From contig NZ_QDKO01000043.1 in assembly GCF_003094615.1 (NCBI RefSeq), positions 188,358 through 252,357 of the forward strand: 64,000 nucleotides of DNA, read 5' to 3'. This document shows, piece by piece, positions 8,967 to 16,466 of the stretch (the first letter of the stretch is position 1; each line of letters starts with the position of its first letter). Below the pieces are notes generated by a model that was given only the letters and a program-made list of their open reading frames with translations, had not been told where the DNA came from and did no database searches. This DNA comes from Caulobacter radicis (GTDB lineage Bacteria; Pseudomonadota; Alphaproteobacteria; Caulobacterales; Caulobacteraceae). A program made the translations under genes and the position numbers.

Positions 8967-9751
8967 CCGACATTCTCGCCAAGATCGCCGACTACAAGCG
9001 CGAGGACGTCGCCGGTCGGAAGGCCGCGCGCTCCCAGAGCGACGTGGAAGCCGCCGCCAAGGCCGCTTCGGCGCCGCGCGGCTTCAAGGCCGCGCTGGAG
9101 GCCAAGCATGCGCCGGGCAAGCTGTCGCTGATCGCCGAGATCAAGAAGGCCTCGCCTTCCAAGGGACTGATCCGCGCCGATTTCGATCCGCCGGCGCTGG
9201 CGAAAGCCTATGAAGCCGGCGGCGCGGCCTGTCTGTCCGTGCTGACCGACGGCCCCAGCTTCCAGGGCGCGGACGAATATCTGGTGGCCGCCCGCGCGGC
9301 GACCGCCCTGCCCTGCATCCGCAAGGATTTCCTGGTCGATCCCTGGCAGGTGGCCGAGAGCCGCGCCCTGGGCGCCGACGCCATCCTGGTGATCCTGGCG
9401 ATGATCGACGACACGCTGGCCGGCGAGCTGATGGCCGAGGCCGCGCGCCTTGGCATGGACGCCCTGGTCGAGGTGCACGACGAGGCCGAGACCGAGCGCG
9501 CCGGCAAGCTGGGCGCCACGCTGTTCGGCGTCAACAACCGTGACCTCAAGAGCTTCGTCGTCGACCTGGCGGTGACCGAGCGGCTGTCGAAGCTGGCTCC
9601 GGAAGGTTCGCTGCTGGTCACCGAAAGCGGCCTCTTCACCCATGCCGACGTGGTGCGGATGGAAGCGACGGGCGCCAAGGCCATGCTGGTGGGCGAAAGC
9701 CTGATGCGCCAGGCCGACGTCACGGCCGCGACGCGCGAGCTGATCGGCTGA
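8963..9751 (+). CDS. trpC: Indole-3-glycerol phosphate synthase
   Basis: Closes the indole ring from carboxyphenylamino-deoxyribulose phosphate. It is a single-domain TIM barrel of 262 residues, not fused to TrpF. IAEIKKASPSKG holds the substrate-binding and catalytic Lys, with VRKDFLV-like IRKDFLVD further on. GVNNRDLKSF and VTESGL follow near the end. The start overlaps trpD by 4 nt. In many alphaproteobacteria the next genes are moaC and moeA; here the operon ends in an inverted repeat and a signal-peptidase gene follows. Confidence 0.96.
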   Translation: MTDILAKIADYKREDVAGRKAARSQSDVEAAAKAASAPRGFKAALEAKHAPGKLSLIAEIKKASPSKGLIRADFDPPALAKAYEAGGAACLSVLTDGPSFQGADEYLVAARAATALPCIRKDFLVDPWQVAESRALGADAILVILAMIDDTLAGELMAEAARLGMDALVEVHDEAETERAGKLGATLFGVNNRDLKSFVVDLAVTERLSKLAPEGSLLVTESGLFTHADVVRMEATGAKAMLVGESLMRQADVTAATRELIG

Positions 9752-9770
9752 TCCGAAATCGGTGCGTGGC

Positions 9771-9856
9771 CCTCGTCCTTCGACAAGCTCAGGATGAGGA
9801 CCATTGCAGGCTCGGATGATGGAAAGACCTCATCCTGAGCCTGTCGAAGGACGAGG
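9771..9856. repeat. Inverted repeat, family A copy 1, terminator-like after trpC
   Basis: Two 29-nt arms (9771-9799 and 9828-9856) pair with one mismatch around a 28-nt loop. The right arm ends in GGACGAGG and is followed by TTTTCG. A second copy with matching arms, loop and 3' TTTTCG lies at 13310-13396 in the same orientation. It lies 20 bp beyond trpC and can work as its terminator. Confidence 0.85.
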
Positions 9857-9925
9857 TTTTCGCCGCCGAGGGCGCACCCGATAACACCGCTCGGCCACGT
9901 TTCAGCCAAGCTCGCGCTTCTCAAT

Positions 9926-9952
9926 GCCCCTCGGTGTTCGACATCGAGGGGC
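9926..9952 (+). promoter_or_regulatory. Hairpin that would hide the ribosome site of the signal peptidase gene
   Basis: GCCCCTCG (9926-9933) and CGAGGGGC (9945-9952) form a perfect 8-bp stem with an 11-nt loop. The right arm contains GAGGGG (9946-9951), the only good Shine-Dalgarno sequence, 7 nt before the ATG at 9959. In the folded RNA the ribosome site is paired. TTTC follows the stem, so a terminator of upstream transcription is an alternative reading. Confidence 0.5.
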
Positions 9953-9958
9953 TTTCGC

Positions 9959-10738
9959 ATGACCAAGGCTGCGCTGCGTTCGAGCGTGATCGACTGGGCC
10001 AGGACGCTGGCGGTGACGGTCGCCATCGTGCTCGTGCCTCGCACGGTGCTGTGCCAGCCCTTCACGATCCCGTCGGCCTCGATGGAGCCGACCCTGCTGG
10101 TCGGCGACTACATCCTGGTCAACAAGTTCGCCTATGGCTGGAGCCGCCATTCGGCGCCGCTGAGCCCGGCGGTCGGCCATGGGCGGCTGATGGGCCGCGC
10201 GCCGACGCGCGGCGACGTGGTGGTGTTCAAGAAGCCGGGCGATGGCCGCACCGACGTCATCAAGCGGCTGGTCGGCCTGCCCGGCGACGAACTTCAGATG
10301 GTCGACGGGGTGCTGCGCATCAACGGAACGCCCGTGGCCCAGCAGCCGATGGGGACCCGGATCGAGGAGACGCCGTTCGGCGTGCTGCCGGCCGAACGCT
10401 TCGCCGAGACCCTGCCCGGCGGCAGGACCCACCTGATCAACAGCTACGGCCCGCGCACGGCGGCGGGCAATACGGCGGCCTATCGCGTGCCCGAGGGGTG
10501 CTATTTCGTGATGGGCGATAATCGCGACAACTCGCTCGACAGCCGCTTCGATCCGGGTCTCATACCGGCCGGCGAGGCCCGCTGCGCCTGGAACCCGGCC
10601 GTGGACGCCCTCCTGCCGGCGGAGATCGGCATGGGCTTCGTGCCGTTCGAGAACCTCGTGGGCCGCGCCGAGGTGGTGCTGTTCTCGTGGGAGGCCGGCG
10701 CCGGACCGCGATGGAATCGCTCGTTCCGACGGCTGTGA
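9959..10738 (+). CDS. Signal peptidase I (LepB-type) paralogue
   Basis: An inner-membrane serine protease that removes Sec or Tat signal peptides. The 259 residues carry one N-terminal membrane segment at about 16-32. Box B is SASMEPTL with catalytic Ser41, box D is VIKRLVGLPGDE with general-base Lys102, and box E is GDNRDNSLDSR at 187-197. All motifs are intact. No rnc, era or lepA lies nearby as is usual for the main lepB, so this is probably a second, specialised peptidase. It stands alone between trpC and lexA, where other alphaproteobacteria carry moaC and moeA. Confidence 0.9.
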   Translation: MTKAALRSSVIDWARTLAVTVAIVLVPRTVLCQPFTIPSASMEPTLLVGDYILVNKFAYGWSRHSAPLSPAVGHGRLMGRAPTRGDVVVFKKPGDGRTDVIKRLVGLPGDELQMVDGVLRINGTPVAQQPMGTRIEETPFGVLPAERFAETLPGGRTHLINSYGPRTAAGNTAAYRVPEGCYFVMGDNRDNSLDSRFDPGLIPAGEARCAWNPAVDALLPAEIGMGFVPFENLVGRAEVVLFSWEAGAGPRWNRSFRRL

Positions 10739-10967
10739 ATCGGTGACCACGCGGCGGGAATCGGCGTTCCGGCGCGCGGATTTCCACCCGAGCCGGCACG
10801 GCCCGATCCCGCCGTTCACGGAAAATCCGCGCTCATCCGGGCATGGCGGGTATCCGCCAGCGCATCAGGACGGCGCGATCAATCGGCGTGAAATCAGTCA
10901 CTTAGGCGGCGGTTTCTGACAGCGCCTTCGATCCCGATTTCAAAGAACGCCGGTCGCTGCAATTCAC
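10739..10967. other. Non-coding region upstream of lexA
   Basis: About 230 bp without a supportable gene. It contains GC-rich sequence with no clear hairpin and leads into the lexA promoter and SOS box. Short frames here lack plausible codon use or start sites. Confidence 0.5.
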
Positions 10968-10996
10968 TTGACCTTAACCAAGAACACCTAGAGAAC
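10968..10996 (+). promoter_or_regulatory. lexA promoter with SOS box
   Basis: GAAC (10982-10985), a 7-nt spacer and GAAC (10993-10996) form the alphaproteobacterial LexA operator, the complement of GTTC-N7-GTTC. It overlaps a housekeeping-like promoter: TTGACC at 10968-10973, 13 bp, then CCTAGAGA at 10987-10994. LexA bound here would block RNA polymerase, so lexA is expected to repress itself. Confidence 0.85.
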
Positions 10997-11042
10997 ATTC
11001 GAAAGGTTTGCGGTTTGTTCCGCGACGACTTGCGAGGCCGTC

Positions 11043-11750
11043 ATGCTCACCCGCAAGCAGCACGAGCTGCTGATGTTCATCCACGAACGGATCAAGGAGA
11101 CCGGCGTCTCCCCCTCCTTCGACGAGATGAAGGAAGCCCTGGACCTTGCGTCGAAGTCGGGCATTCACCGGCTGATCACGGCCCTGGAAGAGCGCGGCTT
11201 CATCCGTCGCCTGGCTCACCGAGCCCGGGCGCTGGAGGTTGTGAAGTTGCCGCAGCAGGCGACCACGGCCGCCCCGCCCAAGGGCCGCGGCGCGTTCCGT
11301 CCGCAGGTGCTGGAAGGCGGCGGTCCGGCCCCGTCGGCTCCCGCCCCGCTCGCTCCCCTGCCCGACACCAGCCGTGAGCTGCCGATCCTGGGCCGCATCG
11401 CCGCCGGTACGCCGATCGACGCCATCCAGCATGAACGCGACCGCCTGCCGGTGCCCGAGACCATGCTGGGCGGCGGCGAGCACTACGTCCTCGAGGTGCA
11501 GGGCGACTCGATGATCGAGGCCGGCATCCTCGACGGCGACTACGTGATCATTCGCAAGGGCGACACGGCCAACAGCGGCGAGATCGTCGTCGCCCTGGTC
11601 GGCGAGGAAGCCACCCTCAAGCGCCTGCGCAAGAAGGGCGGCTCGATCGCCCTGGAGGCGGCCAATCCCAAGTACGAGACCCGCATCTTCGGTCCCGACC
11701 AGGTCGAGGTGCAGGGCAAGCTGGTGGGCCTGATCCGTCGCTATCACTGA
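11043..11750 (+). CDS. lexA: SOS response repressor LexA
   Basis: Represses DNA-damage genes and cleaves itself when RecA filaments form. The 235 residues show a winged-helix DNA-binding domain at 1-65 (LTRKQHELLMFI at the start), a Pro/Ala-rich linker at 70-112, and the S24 protease domain. The cleavage site is Ala121-Gly122 in RIAAGTPI. The catalytic dyad is Ser156 (QGDSMIEAG) and Lys193 (ATLKRL). The linker length is typical of alphaproteobacterial LexA. A matching SOS box lies 47 bp upstream of the start. Confidence 0.97.
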   Translation: MLTRKQHELLMFIHERIKETGVSPSFDEMKEALDLASKSGIHRLITALEERGFIRRLAHRARALEVVKLPQQATTAAPPKGRGAFRPQVLEGGGPAPSAPAPLAPLPDTSRELPILGRIAAGTPIDAIQHERDRLPVPETMLGGGEHYVLEVQGDSMIEAGILDGDYVIIRKGDTANSGEIVVALVGEEATLKRLRKKGGSIALEAANPKYETRIFGPDQVEVQGKLVGLIRRYH

Positions 11751-11866
11751 CGGCGGCCGTCACCGGGCAAGACGCGCGAGGCGCGGGTGTCGAAAGGCGC
11801 TCGCGCCTTGCTTGCGTCTGGGGCGCGCCCTAAGGCTCGAGGCGTCGCTGCCTGGGGGAGATAGCC

Positions 11867-12250
11867 ATGATGTTCCTGCTGCTGGCCGCGCAGGCCGCCG
11901 CCGTCGCGCCGCCCGCCGGCGAACCGGTCCTGACCCTCTCCGAGGTCGGGCTGCACAGGGGGCGCTGGCCCTTCACGGGCTACTATCCCGACCGCGCCAT
12001 GCGCGGCGGCGTCTCGTCCAGGACGACCGCCCTCTGCCGCGCGGCGGCCGCCGGCGCCCTGGTCGACTGCCGCATCGAGGCGGTCGAGGCCGCCGACTAC
12101 GGCTTCGATCAGGCGACGCTGAAACTGCTGGCCGATGCGAGCACGGACGTGGCCACCCGCGGCGGCGCGCCCACGGAGGGCCGACGCTTGCGCGTCTCGC
12201 TCAGCTTCAAGGTCAGCCGCAATGGCTCGACGCGGGTCACGGCGCGCTGA
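11867..12250 (+). CDS. Small exported protein with a stand-alone TonB-C-like domain
   Basis: A 127-residue protein with a short hydrophobic N-terminus (about 2-13) that could be a signal peptide or anchor. The rest resembles the C-terminal domain of TonB: YYPDRAMRGGVS, then the LVDCRIEAVEAADYGFDQATLKLL segment, which matches the DCRV...GYGFGEAALRL pattern of that family, with two Cys residues. No Pro-rich spacer or long membrane helix is present, so it is unlikely to be an energy transducer. GGGGGAG precedes the ATG. A function in binding a TonB box or periplasmic partner is inference only. Confidence 0.65.
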   Translation: MMFLLLAAQAAAVAPPAGEPVLTLSEVGLHRGRWPFTGYYPDRAMRGGVSSRTTALCRAAAAGALVDCRIEAVEAADYGFDQATLKLLADASTDVATRGGAPTEGRRLRVSLSFKVSRNGSTRVTAR

Positions 12251-12354
12251 ACGCATATTTGTCTGAGTTAATCGAAGCTGCTACTCCAGACCCAAGGCCG
12301 TCAGGCGCGTCATGCAAGACGCGCCGGCGCCATCGGCCGATCGGAGGAGCACCC

Positions 12355-13278
12355 ATGTCCCACGCGCCCATCGTATCCTTAAGCGCCGCCCTCTGCCTTG
12401 CGCTTGGCCTCGGCGCCGCCGCCCAGCCGATCACCCAGCGGTTCAGCGCCGATCCCTCGCCGCACGTGTTCGGCGACACGGTCTATGTCTACACCACCGA
12501 CGACGCGTCGAACTCAGGCAAGTACTGGGACTCGACGTCCTGGCGGCTCTACAGCTCCAAGGACCTGAAGACCTGGAGCGACGACGGTGCGTTCCTGGAC
12601 GTGACGGTGTTCAAGTGGGCCAGGCCCGACGCCAAGGCCTGGGCGCCGGGCGCGGTCGAGCGCGGCGGCAAATATTACTTCTACGCACCCGTAGGCGGCG
12701 ACAAGATCGGCGTGGCCGTGGCCGATCGGCCGCAGGGCCCGTTCAAGGACGCCATCGGCGCGCCGCTGGTCGACAAGGCCCGCGACGCAAACGCCGGCGA
12801 CGAGCCGATCGACCCGCAGGTGCTGATCGACGACGACGGCCAAGCCTACATGCTGTTTGGCACCCGCGTGCCCAAGATCGTGCGGCTGGGGGCGGACATG
12901 GCCTCGCTGGCCGGTCCGATCGAGAACCTCGTGGTCACCGGCTATCCGGCGAACGACCCGAAGAAGAAGTACGGCGAGGCGCCGTTCCTGCATAAGCGGA
13001 ACGGCCTCTACTATTTCAGCTTCTCGACCGGCTGGCCGGGCCAGATCGTCTACGCCACCGCGAAATCGCCGATGGGGCCCTACGCCTATCGCGGCGTGAT
13101 CCTCGACTACCTGCCGATCTCGACCAACCACCAGGCCATCATCGAGCGCGACGGCCGGTGGTGGTTCTTCTATCACGACAAGCTGTTGCCCGGCGGCGGC
13201 GATCATAGGCGCTCGATCACTCTGGCGCCGCTGAGCTACGGCGCCGACGGCGCGATCCTGCCGATCAAGCGGCCCTAG
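12355..13278 (+). CDS. Secreted glycoside hydrolase family 43 protein
   Basis: A 307-residue five-bladed-propeller glycosidase, probably acting on arabinose- or xylose-containing glycans in the periplasm or outside. A signal peptide ends near AAAQ (residue 24). The three catalytic acids of the clan are visible: Asp33 (SADPSP), Asp153 (PIDPQVLIDDDG) and Glu208 (YGEAPFL). There is no accessory carbohydrate-binding domain. The start at 12355 has GGAGGAGC 6 nt upstream; the open upstream extension lacks a signal peptide and is rejected. It is a single-gene unit ended by repeat family A. It differs from the larger GH43 at 56616. Confidence 0.88.
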   Translation: MSHAPIVSLSAALCLALGLGAAAQPITQRFSADPSPHVFGDTVYVYTTDDASNSGKYWDSTSWRLYSSKDLKTWSDDGAFLDVTVFKWARPDAKAWAPGAVERGGKYYFYAPVGGDKIGVAVADRPQGPFKDAIGAPLVDKARDANAGDEPIDPQVLIDDDGQAYMLFGTRVPKIVRLGADMASLAGPIENLVVTGYPANDPKKKYGEAPFLHKRNGLYYFSFSTGWPGQIVYATAKSPMGPYAYRGVILDYLPISTNHQAIIERDGRWWFFYHDKLLPGGGDHRRSITLAPLSYGADGAILPIKRP

Positions 13279-13309
13279 GGCGGATCGAAATCAGCGGCTT
13301 GGGCGTGGT

Positions 13310-13396
13310 CCTCGCCCTTCGACAGGCTCAGGGTGAGGACCATTTACAGGCTTGGCTGTCAGAAAAACCTCATCCTGAGCCCGTCGAAGGACGAGG
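13310..13396. repeat. Inverted repeat, family A copy 2, terminator-like after the GH43 gene
   Basis: Two 29-nt arms (13310-13338 and 13368-13396) pair with three mismatches. The arms, the loop start (ACCATT) and the 3' TTTTCG match the copy at 9771-9856. The matching sequence also extends upstream (GATC-GAAATC). It lies between convergent genes and can terminate the GH43 transcript. Confidence 0.85.
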
Positions 13397-13428
13397 TTTT
13401 CGTCTCAGATCCTGAATGTCGGTCGCGC

Positions 13429-14175
13429 CTAGATCACCAGCTCCTTAGCCGCCGCCTCGAAGCCTGCCCAGGCCGCCGCGGCCAGGGCCGCTCCGGTGCT
13501 GGCGCGGCGCACGCCCAGGCCCGGCAGGTCGGCGAGCTTCATGTCGGGGCCCCACAGCAGCACGTTGACCGGCTTGGGGGCGACGGCCGCGACGATGGCG
13601 GCGATGTCGTCGTATCGGGTCACGCCCGGGGCGTAGAGGCAGTCGGCGCCGGCTTCCGAATAGGCCACGAGACGCTCGATGGTGGGCGCCAGCTCGTCTC
13701 GGCCGATCAGGAAGCCCTCGGTGCGGCCCACCAGCATGACGTCCTGGCCCGAGGCGTCGATGGCCGACCGGGCGGCGGCCAGGCGCTCGACGGCGATGTC
13801 GAGGGCGTAGAGGTCCGCGCCGACGCGGTCCTCGATGGAGAGGCCCGCCACCCCGGTCTCGACCGCGCGGGCGACATTGGCGGCGACGCCCTGGGCGGTT
13901 TCAGCAAAGCCCGCCTCGAAATCGGCGTTGACCGGCAGGTCGGTGGCGGCGACCAGCAGGGCCAGGTGCTCGATCACTTCGTCTACGCTGACCTCGCCGT
14001 CGGCGCGGCCCCAGGACCAGGCCATGCCGGCGCTGGTCGAGGCCAGGGCCTTGAAGCCGAGCTTTCGCAGGCGATGAGCGCCACCAGCGTCCCACGGGTT
14101 TGGCAGCACGAAGAAGCCGTCCTGGTGCAGGGCCCGGAAGGCGGCGCGGCGGGCGGCGAAGGTGGCGTTCGTCAT
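13429..14175 (-). CDS. Isocitrate lyase / PEP mutase family enzyme
   Basis: A 248-residue TIM-barrel protein of the superfamily that makes or breaks C-C or C-P bonds next to a carboxylate (PEP mutase, methylisocitrate lyase, oxaloacetate decarboxylase). Visible motifs are LPNPWDAGGA near 24, metal-binding Asp85 in VNADFEAG, and Glu115/Asp116 in SIEDR. The KKCGH catalytic loop of true isocitrate lyases is missing, so the exact reaction is open. The start at 14175 is the Met just before the conserved domain. The stop lies close to the convergent family A repeat. Confidence 0.82.
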   Translation of the reverse strand: MTNATFAARRAAFRALHQDGFFVLPNPWDAGGAHRLRKLGFKALASTSAGMAWSWGRADGEVSVDEVIEHLALLVAATDLPVNADFEAGFAETAQGVAANVARAVETGVAGLSIEDRVGADLYALDIAVERLAAARSAIDASGQDVMLVGRTEGFLIGRDELAPTIERLVAYSEAGADCLYAPGVTRYDDIAAIVAAVAPKPVNVLLWGPDMKLADLPGLGVRRASTGAALAAAAWAGFEAAAKELVI

Positions 14176-14230
14176 CGGTCCTGGCTCTCCAAACGAGTCG
14201 TCGCCGCCAGATAGCCGCGGCAGCGCGGCA

Positions 14231-16291
14231 TCATCCGCCCGGTTCTTGCGCAATCGTGTCAGCAGTCGTGGTCCAGGGACGCTGGCCGCGCCCCGGCGTG
14301 GTCCAGACGATCCACCAGCCGTCGCGCTTGCGCCAGAGCTCGGCCGCGCCGCCGGCGGCGAAATCCTCGCCCGCCAGCACGACGGCGTCATGACAGGCGG
14401 CCGGCAGGGCGGCGGGCCTGGGGCCGCGCAGGACGACGACCTCGGCGCCGGCGCAAAGCTGCTCAAGGGCCTCGGCGGCCGGGGCGCGGCGGGTCCAGGA
14501 CAGGCTGGCGGCGACGGGCGCGCCCTGCCCCGGACGGCATGAGGCGCGGTCGCAGGTGAAGCCGCCGCCGTCGACGGGGGTCAGGCCGCGTCGGCGGGCC
14601 CACAGCTCGGCGCCGAAGCGGCGCGCGTCGGGGCGTAGCAGCACCGCGTCCCCGCCCCGGCGGGCGACGGCCGTGGCGCCGTCGGCGGCGATCCAGAGGT
14701 CGGGCGCGGCCGGACGCGGCCACAGGGCCACGGCCAGGAACAGCGGCGCGCCCAGCCAGCGCAGGCGACCCTTCCACAGGCACAGCAGCATGACGCCGAG
14801 GAACGACAGCACCAGGGTGAAGCCCGGGGCGCTGGCCACGGTCTGCTGGGCGCCGTGGGCGCTGGCGAACCAGCGGGCGACGGCGGTCATGGCCTCGATG
14901 CCCCAGCCGGCTACGGCCAGGAACGGCCCGCCCAGGCCCAGGGGCTCCAGCGCCGCGCCGACCGCCAGGAACGGCATGATCACGAAGGACGACAGCGGCG
15001 AGACTACCAGGTTGGCCGGCAGCCCCCAGATGGCCACCCGGTTGAAGTGCTGCATGGCGAAGGGGCCGGTGGCCAGGCCCGCCACGAAGCTGGCGCCGAC
15101 GCTGATGGCCAGCCAGGCCAGGGCGGCTTGGGTGAAGCGGATGGGCCAGGGCACCTGGATCTCGCGCGGCTGGCGCGGCCAGGCCTCGGCCAGGGCGACC
15201 AGGGCGGCGGTGGCGGCGAACGACATCTGGAACCCCGCCGCGCCGGCCTGCTCGGGCTGGGCCACGAGGATGATCAGCGCCGCCAGGGCCAGGCCGTGCA
15301 GGCTGACGGCCTGGCGGTCGGCGAGAATGGCCAGGAACGCCACGCCCGCCGTGATCGCCGCGCGCAGAGCCGGCGGCGGCGCGCCGGAAACGATCAGATA
15401 GGCGCCGACGGCCGCGAGACCGGCCAGGGCGGCGATCTTCTTGCCCGGAAAGCGCAGGGCCGCCCACGGCCAGGCGGCGATCACCAGCCGCACGGCCGCG
15501 AACACGAAGCCGCCGACGATGGCCATGTGCAGGCCCGATATGGAGAGGATGTGGGCGAGGCCCGAGGCGCGCATGGCCTCGGTCTGCTCAGGACTGACCC
15601 AGGCCTCGTGGCCGGTGACCATGGCCGCGGCGATGCCGCCGCTCTCGGGCCCCAGGCGTTCGACGATGCGCGAGGCCAGGCTCCAGCGCATGGCGTTGAT
15701 CGCCATCGAGAGGCGCAGGCGCCGGGGCGGCGCATCTAGCGCGGCCTCCTCGATCTCGCCGACCGTGAAGCCGACGCCGCCGATACCGTTGAACCAGGCG
15801 TCGCGGGCGAAGTCGTGGGATCCGGGCGCGGCCGGCGGCGGCGGGGCCGACAGCATGGCGCGCAGGCGCAAGCTCGATCCCGGCGGCGGGGCCTCGACGC
15901 CTTCAGGCAGGCTGACGCGGATGCGAGTCGGGGTGGCCGCCGACGAAAGGCGCGAGATCGAAACGGGCGCGATCAGCAGGCGCGGTCCGGCCGCACCCGG
16001 CGAAACCACGTCGACGACGAATCCATCGACCACCCGAACGCCCCGCTCGACGGGCATGACCGGCGCGGCGACGCGGTCGCAGCGGACCTTGCCGGCCAGC
16101 GCGCCAGCGGCGGCGAAGGCTAGCAGGGTCAGCGGCACGGCCAGGCCGCTCCAACGTGTCCAGCCCCGGCTCCAGACCGCCAGGACGCCCAGCGCCAGGG
16201 ACACGAGGGCCAGCAGCGACCAGCTGGGCTCGGCCTTCAGCCCCAGATAGGCCGCCGCGCCGAGCGCGAAGGCCACGGGGCTCCACAACAT
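14231..16291 (-). CDS. comEC: ComEC/Rec2-family DNA-uptake channel protein
   Basis: A polytopic inner-membrane protein that passes single-stranded DNA into the cytoplasm during transformation. From the Met at 16291 it has 686 residues: two N-terminal helices, a DUF4131-type soluble segment (about 60-180), then the competence domain with the hallmark LAHILSISGLHMAIVGG near residue 255 and about eight further helices. The C-terminal 150 residues are soluble but lack the HxHxDH metal motif of the nuclease-like domain in other ComEC proteins. The start is uncertain: the frame stays open to 16621, antisense to gltX, and a non-ATG start around 16320 is possible. It is divergent from gltX. Confidence 0.85.
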   Translation of the reverse strand: MLWSPVAFALGAAAYLGLKAEPSWSLLALVSLALGVLAVWSRGWTRWSGLAVPLTLLAFAAAGALAGKVRCDRVAAPVMPVERGVRVVDGFVVDVVSPGAAGPRLLIAPVSISRLSSAATPTRIRVSLPEGVEAPPPGSSLRLRAMLSAPPPPAAPGSHDFARDAWFNGIGGVGFTVGEIEEAALDAPPRRLRLSMAINAMRWSLASRIVERLGPESGGIAAAMVTGHEAWVSPEQTEAMRASGLAHILSISGLHMAIVGGFVFAAVRLVIAAWPWAALRFPGKKIAALAGLAAVGAYLIVSGAPPPALRAAITAGVAFLAILADRQAVSLHGLALAALIILVAQPEQAGAAGFQMSFAATAALVALAEAWPRQPREIQVPWPIRFTQAALAWLAISVGASFVAGLATGPFAMQHFNRVAIWGLPANLVVSPLSSFVIMPFLAVGAALEPLGLGGPFLAVAGWGIEAMTAVARWFASAHGAQQTVASAPGFTLVLSFLGVMLLCLWKGRLRWLGAPLFLAVALWPRPAAPDLWIAADGATAVARRGGDAVLLRPDARRFGAELWARRRGLTPVDGGGFTCDRASCRPGQGAPVAASLSWTRRAPAAEALEQLCAGAEVVVLRGPRPAALPAACHDAVVLAGEDFAAGGAAELWRKRDGWWIVWTTPGRGQRPWTTTADTIAQEPGG

Positions 16292-16466
16292 CCATCGGGC
16301 GGCGTTGAGCCGCGCCTCGTCGATCAGTTGTGTGACAAAGGTTGCGGGACTAGGACACCTTCGAACGGCCGTGCTAAGACGCGCCGCCCAACGGCCGGCG
16401 CGCGCGCCGCGCGCCGTCGGGCCTCCCGCCGCCCCCGCGGCCTCCAGACCGTCAGCTTCGAAGCCT

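Noticed and set aside
14231..14466. Longer start for the isocitrate lyase/PEP mutase family gene (to 14466)
   Set aside because: The added residues are Ser/Pro/Arg-rich, overlap the comEC 3' end and precede the conserved domain; the ATG at 14175 is the natural start.
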